From Micrococcales bacterium UBA2037 (lineage in GTDB: Bacteria > Actinomycetota > Actinomycetes > Actinomycetales > Microbacteriaceae): DNA of 5,272 nucleotides. The translations under genes and the position numbers were made by a program. Within the stretch, counting starts at the first letter, position 1. The number at the start of each line of letters is the position of its first letter. Shown one piece after another: positions 1 through 4,659 of the stretch. The stretch is from assembly GCA_002333405.1 (NCBI GenBank), contig DDBH01000019.1:3757-9028 (forward strand), read 5' to 3'. The notes under the pieces are model-generated. The model was given only the letters and a program-made list of their open reading frames with translations. It was not told where the DNA came from and searched no databases.

Positions 1-305
<305 letters not shown>

Positions 306-336
306 AACTTCAAATTTGTGCTTGCGTCCACTGTGT

Positions 337-361
337 GGTTCTCGAGGTATGGTCGAGAACC
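337..361 (+). other. Hairpin in the 23S-5S spacer
   Basis: GGTTCTCGA (337-345) and TCGAGAACC (353-361) form a perfect 9-bp stem around the 7-base loop GGTATGG. It lies in the transcribed spacer about 30 bases after the 23S 3' end. There is no U-run after it, so it is not an intrinsic terminator. A role in precursor processing or in separating 23S and 5S folding is plausible but inferred. Confidence 0.6.
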
Positions 362-365
362 GATT

Positions 366-379
366 AAAGCTTAAGCTTT
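366..379. repeat. Perfect 14-base palindrome in the 23S-5S spacer
   Basis: AAAGCTTAAGCTTT reads the same on both strands. As RNA it can fold into a weak 5-bp stem with a TTAA loop. It is followed by further T residues (380-381) and flanked by the 5-base direct repeat CGATT (361-365 and 382-386). The stem is short and A/T-rich, so it is unlikely to terminate rRNA transcription strongly. A minor processing or pause signal, or chance in an A/T-rich spacer, are both possible. Confidence 0.45.
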
Positions 380-403
380 TTCGATTCACATAACTCAATA
401 GTG

Positions 404-521
404 TTTCGGCGGCCATAGCGAGAGGGAAACGCCCGGTTACATTCCGAACCCGGAAGCTAAGACTCTCAGCGCCGATGGTACTGCAGGGGGGACCCTGTGG
501 GAGAGTAGGACACCGCCGGAC
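404..521 (+). rRNA. rrf: 5S ribosomal RNA
   Basis: This is a complete 5S rRNA of about 118 bases with the typical actinobacterial sequence: the 5' strand of helix I ending CGGCGG (407-412), the conserved GAACCCGGAAGCTAAG core at about 446-461, the GCCGATGGTACTGC segment, and the closing strand CCGCCGGA (513-520). Helix I pairs 407-412 with 513-518 perfectly, with weaker pairs outside, so either end may be off by one to three bases. It follows 23S after a spacer of about 100 bases and is the last gene of the rRNA operon; no tRNA gene is seen between or after the rRNAs. It sits in the central protuberance of the large ribosomal subunit. Confidence 0.97.
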
Positions 522-534
522 TTACTTTAGAAAT

Positions 535-562
535 GGCCACTCCTTATGGGGTGGCCTTTTCT
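535..562 (+). terminator. Rho-independent terminator of the rRNA operon
   Basis: GGCCACTCC (535-543) pairs with GGGGTGGCC (548-556), giving a 9-bp stem with one T-G wobble and a 4-base TTAT loop. The T-run starts at once (557-560, then CT). It lies about 13 bases after the 5S end, the expected place for the rrn terminator. The stem is G/C-rich and uninterrupted, so it should be efficient unless antitermination complexes on the rRNA transcript reduce it. Confidence 0.93.
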
Positions 563-565
563 ATT

Positions 566-587
566 TAAGCATCTTGCTTATAAGGAG
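566..587 (+). promoter_or_regulatory. Small hairpin and ribosome binding site of the TPR-like gene
   Basis: AAGGAG (582-587) lies 5 bases before the TTG at 593 and is the strong Shine-Dalgarno that decides that start. Directly before it TAAGC (566-570) can pair with GCTTA (576-580) around a 5-base loop. The hairpin does not cover the Shine-Dalgarno core. A TATAAG string at 579-584 resembles a -10 box, but it overlaps the Shine-Dalgarno and has no -35 partner at the right distance, so I do not call a promoter. Confidence 0.55.
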
Positions 588-592
588 AGATC

Positions 593-1798
593 TTGGAACA
601 ACGAGGCAAAAGACCAAAGCCCCATGAAGAGGGCCCGATTGGTCGTGGAGAGCGCACTGATAAGGAGCGCCCCGAGTGGCAAACTCGAGTTCAGCGAGTC
701 AAAACTGAGGAGAAGTCGCCGCTTGTACCCTCTGAGATCACTCCAGAGGACTTAGATTTTTCAGTTCGCGTCCAACTGAAGACCCTAACCGCTGAAAATG
801 CGGAGATGGTTGCACGTCACCTAGCAATGGTGTCGCTGCTGTTTGAAGACGATCCACAACTTGCACACAAGCATGCCCTTGCCGCCTCCAGGAGGGCAGG
901 TCGGTTGGCTATTGTGCACGAGACCCTGGGCATTACGGCCTATGCAAGTGGTGAGTTTGCCCTTGCAATCAGGGAGCTGCTGACTCACAGAAGACTTTCC
1001 GGATCCAACGATCAGCTGCCGCTAATCGTTGATTCCGAGCGTGGCTTGGGTAGACCCGAGCGCGCACTAGAAGCCGTGGTCGGCATTGACCGATCGAAGT
1101 TGACCACTGGCGTCAGGATCAACTTGGCTATTGCCCTTTCAGGAGCCCGGCTCGATTTGGGCCAGGCGGACCTAGCTCTGCAAGAGCTAGAGATTCCGGA
1201 ACTGAATCCAAAGCGGGTTTTTGAACAGTCACCGCTACTTTTCCGCAGTTATGCAGAGTGCCTGCGTGAGCTTGAGCGCGATGGCGACCAATGGGACCAG
1301 CTTGCTGATCGCGCCGAGAAGGCCATGGCTGAGCACGGCGAAGAAGTATTTGAGCTGTTTGAGGAAATCAAGATTCCTACTAGCGAGGAGTTCGAGAAGA
1401 AGCCCAGGTCCGATAACCCCTACAGCAAGCCTGACCGAAAATTTGATCGTGGCGACCGGAATAATGACCGACCTGAGCGCAAGTACCCGCCTCGGGACGG
1501 CGCTAGGCCAAATCGCGGCGATCGCCCGGACCGTGGCGAGCGCCCAGACCGAGGCTCACGCCCGGAACGCAGCGATCGACCAAACCGCAGCGAGAGGCCG
1601 GAGCGCTCCGAGAGACCAGATCGCGGAGCAAGGCCAGATCGCAGCGAACGACCTCGGGGCGAAAGACCAGAACGTTCAGACCGCCCAGATCGTAGTTCCA
1701 GGCCTGAACGCAGTTCTGGGCCTCAGCGAACCGGGCGACCTGATCGTGGACCAAGACCAGACAACAAGGGGAGAGGCCCTCGAGGTGCTGGTAAGTAG
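593..1798 (+). CDS. TPR-like helical protein with Arg/Pro/Asp-rich hexapeptide-repeat tail
   Basis: This 401-residue cytoplasmic protein has no signal peptide or membrane segment. Residues 1-48 are charged and probably disordered. Residues about 50-262 are helical with a TPR-like pattern, for example the segments around RAGRLAIVHETLGITAYASG (101-120) and the helix pairs near 175-200 and 212-228. From about 280 the chain becomes Arg/Asp/Pro-rich, and residues 305-393 are tandem hexapeptides of the form RP[DEN]R[GS]x. It is the positional and architectural counterpart of Rv1691, a TPR-repeat protein of unknown role at the head of the HAD-tlyA-nadK-recN block; that match rests on gene order and fold pattern, not a computed alignment. 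The start is TTG, chosen because AAGGAG lies 5 bases upstream and no better start exists before the conserved part. TPR domains bind proteins, and basic disordered tails like this often bind RNA, so a ribosome- or RNA-associated scaffold is possible, but this is inference. The 3' end overlaps the next gene by 14 bases. Confidence 0.88.
   Translation: MEQRGKRPKPHEEGPIGRGERTDKERPEWQTRVQRVKTEEKSPLVPSEITPEDLDFSVRVQLKTLTAENAEMVARHLAMVSLLFEDDPQLAHKHALAASRRAGRLAIVHETLGITAYASGEFALAIRELLTHRRLSGSNDQLPLIVDSERGLGRPERALEAVVGIDRSKLTTGVRINLAIALSGARLDLGQADLALQELEIPELNPKRVFEQSPLLFRSYAECLRELERDGDQWDQLADRAEKAMAEHGEEVFELFEEIKIPTSEEFEKKPRSDNPYSKPDRKFDRGDRNNDRPERKYPPRDGARPNRGDRPDRGERPDRGSRPERSDRPNRSERPERSERPDRGARPDRSERPRGERPERSDRPDRSSRPERSSGPQRTGRPDRGPRPDNKGRGPRGAGK
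1505..1771 (+). repeat. Tandem 18-base coding repeats (hexapeptide RP[DEN]R[GS]x)
   Basis: There are fifteen consecutive units inside the TPR-like gene. Fourteen are six codons long and one (1649-1663, RPRGE) is five codons long, so the frame is kept. Examples are RPDRGE (1523-1540), RPERSD (1559-1576), RPNRSE (1577-1594) and RPDRSS (1682-1699). One unit, GPQRTG (1718-1735), has lost its leading Arg by a single-base change, and the last (RPDNKG) is degenerate. The Arg codons vary freely among CGC, CGT, CGA, AGG and AGA while the peptide pattern holds, so the array is old at DNA level and apparently kept at protein level. It is coding sequence, not a CRISPR or an intergenic repeat. Confidence 0.9.
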
Positions 1799-2759
1799 TT
1801 TCGACTCGGTCCTGCTTGACCTTGATGGAGTGGTTTATCAGGGCGAACTTGCTGTTACTAATGCGGTTGAGTCGGTCAACAAGCTTCAGGGCTTGGATAT
1901 CAAGGTCGGCTACATCACCAATAATTCATCACGCAGGGCTGAGACCATTGCTGAGCAACTGACTTCCTTAGGGATAGCGACAACCCCAAACCAAATCGTT
2001 GGCTCCGCCAGGGCGGGCGCAAAATTGTTGGCCGAAAAAATTCCGGCCGGCCAGTCAGTTTTAGTTGTAGGCGGAGATGGCCTTCGGCACGAGGTCTCCG
2101 AGTCTGGTTTCAAGGTTGTCGATAAGGCTTCAGATTCTCCGGCCGCAGTTATCCAGGGTTTCAGCAAGGACGTCTCCTGGAGGGAGCTAGCAGAAGCCAG
2201 CTTTGCAATTCAAAACGGGGCCATTTGGGTGGCTACGAACCAGGATTGGACGATTCCGCTTGAGCAGGGAATTGCTCCAGGAAACGGGACACTGGTGGGG
2301 GCCGTTCATACCGCTGTCGGAATACTTCCCGATTTTGCAGGCAAGCCGTTCCGTCCAATTTTCGATCAGGCGCTAGCTCAGCTGCAGATTCAAAGCCCGA
2401 TTATGGTTGGTGATCGCCTTGATACGGACATCCGCGGGGCCAGAAAGGTGGGCATGAAATCGGCAGTTGTGCTCACTGGAATCGCGACGCGGAAAGAGCT
2501 GCTGGCGGCAAAGCCTGAGGATCGACCTGACTATATTCTTGAAGATTTGTCTGGGCTACTAGTTGACTATGTGGAGCCGAAATCCACCAAGCACGTCGTG
2601 AAGGTTGGCCAAGCCAACATCGAATTGCTGGCTGACAAATTGGTTGTTATTTCCGGAGACCCGCGTTCCCTGGATGCACTCAAGGCCGCCTGCCATCTAA
2701 TCTGGAACTGTGGAAAGCCGATTTACGCCCTTGATGTCCCGCAAAGCCTCTACAGCTAG
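1785..2759 (+). CDS. HAD-superfamily (IIA) phosphatase, probable glycerol-3-phosphate phosphatase
   Basis: This 324-residue cytoplasmic Mg2+-dependent phosphohydrolase has all four HAD motifs: motif I DLDGV (catalytic Asp12 and Asp14), motif II TNN (45-47, Thr45), motif III Lys187 in AGKPF, and motif IV GDRLDTD (209-215, Asp210/Asp215). The large insert between motifs II and III is the C2 cap typical of the NagD/HAD-IIA group. Residues from about 263 form a C-terminal extension rich in beta-type segments. The syntenic M. tuberculosis enzyme Rv1692 is a D,L-glycerol-3-phosphate phosphatase linked to polar-lipid recycling and carries a GNAT-like C-terminal domain; transfer of that substrate here is inference. 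The start is the GTG at 1785, which puts motif I at the usual distance from the N-terminus and has GAGAGG (1771-1776) 8 bases upstream. The frame stays open far upstream, through the repeat array, but that part is low-complexity and not homologous to HAD proteins. The gene overlaps the TPR-like gene by 14 bases, suggesting coupled translation. Confidence 0.93.
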   Translation: MLVSSFDSVLLDLDGVVYQGELAVTNAVESVNKLQGLDIKVGYITNNSSRRAETIAEQLTSLGIATTPNQIVGSARAGAKLLAEKIPAGQSVLVVGGDGLRHEVSESGFKVVDKASDSPAAVIQGFSKDVSWRELAEASFAIQNGAIWVATNQDWTIPLEQGIAPGNGTLVGAVHTAVGILPDFAGKPFRPIFDQALAQLQIQSPIMVGDRLDTDIRGARKVGMKSAVVLTGIATRKELLAAKPEDRPDYILEDLSGLLVDYVEPKSTKHVVKVGQANIELLADKLVVISGDPRSLDALKAACHLIWNCGKPIYALDVPQSLYS

Positions 2760-2761
2760 GA

Positions 2762-2881
2762 ATGAAATTGTCCATTGAAAACCTTTCGGCGAAGCTAGCT
2801 GAGATTGAAAAGCTTCCTGTGGCTGAACAGCTGGCCCAGCTTGAAGAAATAATCACTGAGCTCGAAACCCAACTACTGTGA
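2762..2881 (+). CDS. Conserved-position microprotein (39 aa, Rv1693-like)
   Basis: This 39-residue protein starts at an ATG 2 bases after the HAD stop and ends in the GTGA overlap with tlyA. It begins MKLSIENLSA and ends LETQLL, is acidic, rich in Leu and Glu, and contains no Cys, Trp, Gly or aromatic residue. Leucines and isoleucines spaced three or four apart (from residue 8 to 39) suggest two amphipathic helices broken at the Pro19 in KLPV. There is no good Shine-Dalgarno at a normal distance (AGGA directly abuts the ATG), so translation probably depends on ribosomes finishing the HAD gene. A small gene, Rv1693, sits at the same place between the phosphatase and tlyA in M. tuberculosis, which supports this being a real gene. 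Its function is unknown. It fills the gap exactly, with both neighbours' stop and start codons touching it. Confidence 0.75.
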   Translation: MKLSIENLSAKLAEIEKLPVAEQLAQLEEIITELETQLL

Positions 2882-3672
2882 GTGAGCGGCTCGACATTGA
2901 GCTGGTAATCCGGGACCTGGCGCGCTCCAGAACCCAGGCCGGTGCGCTGATAGCAACCGGTAGGGTCACGGTAAATAGCAAGCCCGTCACCAAGGCCTCC
3001 CAAAAAATTGAACCTGAGGATTCTGTCGTCGTTTCTGAGGGAATCGATTTTGTTTCCAGGGCAGGGCACAAGCTGGCCCATGCTCTAGAAGTTTTTGAAA
3101 TTTCCCCGGCCGGGCTCTGTCTTGATGCGGGCGCTTCCACCGGTGGGTTCACTCAAGTTTTGCTTGAAAATGGGGCAGAGAAAGTTATCGCAGTTGACGT
3201 CGGTCACAATCAGTTGGTTGATGAACTGAAAAACGATCCGCGCGTCACTAGCCTGGAAGGCCAGAACCTTCGCAATTTCACCCTTGAGGAGCTGTTAGAG
3301 CACACAGCAGGCGAGCCAGTCAACTTGGTCGTGGTGGACCTGAGCTTCATTTCCTTAACTTTGGTGTGCGAGAAATTGGCAGAGCTTGCAGCAGGGGCAC
3401 CGCAGATCTGGCTGATTAAGCCGCAATTTGAAGTGGGCAAGCATTCGTTGAGTGCCACCGGTGTAGTCTCGAGCCGAACTGAGCGCAGGCGAGCCATAGA
3501 GCAGGTGCTAGATGGTGCCAGAGCGGCAAACCTGCACTGCCAACAAATCACAGAATCTCCCATTAAGGGAACCAACGGGAATACTGAGTATCTGGCTCTA
3601 TTCGGTTCTAAGCGCATCGAGTATTCCAAGGAGACTGAGATTATCGAGGCACTGTTTGCGAAGGCGGACTAA
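2878..3672 (+). CDS. tlyA: TlyA-family rRNA (cytidine-2'-O)-methyltransferase
   Basis: This 264-residue S-adenosylmethionine-dependent enzyme 2'-O-methylates cytidine in rRNA: 23S C1920 (E. coli numbering), and in type II members also 16S C1409. In pathogens these methylations create the capreomycin/viomycin binding site. An N-terminal S4 RNA-binding domain (about 3-52, including SRTQAGALIATGRV) is followed by an FtsJ-type Rossmann methyltransferase domain. The SAM loop is DAGASTGGF (83-91) and VVVDLSFISL (151-160) is the strand after motif IV. The expected K-D-K-E tetrad is complete: Lys65, Asp154, Lys181 (in IKPQFEVGK) and Glu237 (in NTEY). The GTG start overlaps the microprotein stop (GTGA); no strong Shine-Dalgarno is seen, consistent with coupling. 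The N-terminus begins MSERLD and is slightly shorter than my recollection of the mycobacterial enzyme, so type I versus II cannot be settled. Haemolysin labels for this family are historical. Confidence 0.95.
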   Translation: MSERLDIELVIRDLARSRTQAGALIATGRVTVNSKPVTKASQKIEPEDSVVVSEGIDFVSRAGHKLAHALEVFEISPAGLCLDAGASTGGFTQVLLENGAEKVIAVDVGHNQLVDELKNDPRVTSLEGQNLRNFTLEELLEHTAGEPVNLVVVDLSFISLTLVCEKLAELAAGAPQIWLIKPQFEVGKHSLSATGVVSSRTERRRAIEQVLDGARAANLHCQQITESPIKGTNGNTEYLALFGSKRIEYSKETEIIEALFAKAD

Positions 3673-3759
3673 GGATTTTCTTTGGCTCTCGAGCTGTTAG
3701 AAGTTATCAGCACTGTGTCTTGGTAGTCACTAGTCTTTAATTCTTGGAAAGGTGGGCGA
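3673..3759 (+). promoter_or_regulatory. tlyA-nadK intergenic gap with possible weak promoter
   Basis: This is the only gap longer than 2 bases between the protein genes. It holds a possible weak sigma-70-type promoter: TTGGCT (3682-3687), 17 bases, TATCAG (3705-3710), each 4 of 6 to consensus. The nadK ribosome binding site AAAGGTGG (3748-3755) follows. There is no terminator-like hairpin, so readthrough from tlyA into nadK is likely whether or not the promoter works. A 14-codon TTG-started frame (3682-3726) with AAGGA six bases upstream is also present, but I do not call it a gene. Confidence 0.3.
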
Positions 3760-4659
3760 ATGACGAGAAACACCCTTGTGGTCTCCTCGGCAGAAACGCG
3801 CGCCGACGTCGCCACCACCCTAGAGATTTGCCAGAAGCTGGAAGCTCTGGGCATGACCTGTCTTTTTGCTGAGGAGGACATCAATCGCCTCTCTCTGGCC
3901 AGTGATTCTTCGATAGACCCCGCAAAGCTGTTTTCATCCCAACCACTTGAGTTGGTCTTCGTGCTTGGGGGAGACGGGAGCATTCTCAGGGCCGCTGAGC
4001 TTTCAAGGCAGCAGGATGCCCCATTGCTTGGCATCAACCTGGGTCACATTGGTTTTATGGCAGAGGCCGAAATGGACGATCTGGACTCGGCTCTCAAGGC
4101 GCTTTCTGAAAAGGACTACAAGGTTGGGCATCGAGTGGCTCTCGAGGTTCAGGTTTTTCAAGACGGCAAGCTGGTTTTTGAAAGCTGGGCCCTAAACGAA
4201 GTGTCTGTCGAAAAAAGCGCAAGAGAGCGGATGCTGGAGGTTGTGCTGGAGGTGGATTCCAGGCCAGTGTCCTCGTTTGGTTGCGATGGTGTGCTAGTCA
4301 GCACTCCAACAGGATCTACCGCTTACGCATTTAGCGTTGGTGGTCCGGTTATTTGGCCTGATGTTCAGGCAATGATGATGGTGCCGATTTCGGCTCACGC
4401 TCTGTTTGCAAGACCGCTTGTGGTTGCTCCCGATTCAGAACTTGCAATTGAAGTGCTCAGGCGCTCGCCAGGAGCGGGCGTAATGTGGTGCGATGGCCGC
4501 AGGGCGATTGACCTGGGTCCCGGTTCAAGAATCGAAGTCAGAAAAAGTGACAAAGCGGTGCCCATGGTCATTCTCAGCGATGCCCCATTTAGCGATCGCT
4601 TGGTCAGAAAGTTTGCTCTTCCAGTCACCGGCTGGCGAGGTCCGGAGGGGTCGGCTTGA
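3760..4659 (+). CDS. nadK: NAD kinase (ATP/polyphosphate-dependent NADP+ synthesis)
   Basis: This 299-residue cytoplasmic enzyme phosphorylates the 2'-OH of the adenosine ribose of NAD+ to give NADP+, feeding NADPH-dependent biosynthesis and redox defence. Family motifs are intact: GGDGS (70-74) with catalytic Asp72; the glycine-rich GINLGHIGFMAE (91-102); the NE pair (Asn146-Glu147) for nicotinamide/ribose contacts; and the CDGVLVSTPTGSTAYAFSVG block (175-194), whose Thr/Gly/Ser residues line the NAD and phosphate sites. PISAHALFARPLVV near residue 210-223 is also typical. Length fits the actinobacterial family. The ATG start has AAAGGTGG 4 bases upstream, and the product starts directly with the first beta strand (NTLVVSS). 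It follows tlyA after an 87-base gap and its last four bases overlap recN. The usual actinobacterial order tlyA-nadK-recN is kept (ppnK in older naming). Confidence 0.97.
   Translation: MTRNTLVVSSAETRADVATTLEICQKLEALGMTCLFAEEDINRLSLASDSSIDPAKLFSSQPLELVFVLGGDGSILRAAELSRQQDAPLLGINLGHIGFMAEAEMDDLDSALKALSEKDYKVGHRVALEVQVFQDGKLVFESWALNEVSVEKSARERMLEVVLEVDSRPVSSFGCDGVLVSTPTGSTAYAFSVGGPVIWPDVQAMMMVPISAHALFARPLVVAPDSELAIEVLRRSPGAGVMWCDGRRAIDLGPGSRIEVRKSDKAVPMVILSDAPFSDRLVRKFALPVTGWRGPEGSA

Noticed and set aside
366..386. Intrinsic terminator between 23S and 5S
   Set aside because: The stem is only 5 bp and A/T-rich, and an efficient terminator here would cut 5S off from the operon.
546..755. 69-residue plus-strand frame starting at an ATG inside the rrn terminator
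   Set aside because: It begins within the terminator stem and overlaps the TPR-like gene in another frame; the TTG frame with AAGGAG is far better supported.
1503..1754. Minus-strand frame opposite the repeat array
   Set aside because: It is explained by the periodic stop-poor sequence; it has no ribosome site or recognisable domain.
1505..1771. CRISPR-like or intergenic tandem repeat
   Set aside because: The 18-base period is exactly six codons, repeats are degenerate at DNA level, there are no spacers, and the sequence is in frame within a gene.
1221..1784. Upstream extension of the HAD gene to an ATG at 1221 (512-residue product)
   Set aside because: The extra 188 residues are the out-of-frame reading of the TPR and repeat coding sequence; HAD motif I lies at a normal distance from the GTG at 1785.
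2762..2881. Exonuclease VII small subunit (XseB) for the microprotein
   Set aside because: The Leu/Glu pattern is superficially like XseB, but the protein is too short, no xseA is nearby, and gene order points to the Rv1693-type small protein.
2680..3152. Minus-strand frames opposite the microprotein and tlyA
   Set aside because: They are shadows of well-supported plus-strand genes with complete motifs.
3686..3700. LexA/SOS box before nadK-recN (TCGAGCTGTTAGA-like string)
   Set aside because: It matches the actinobacterial SOS consensus poorly, lacking the paired CGAAC and GTTCG halves at the right spacing, and sits about 950 bases before recN.
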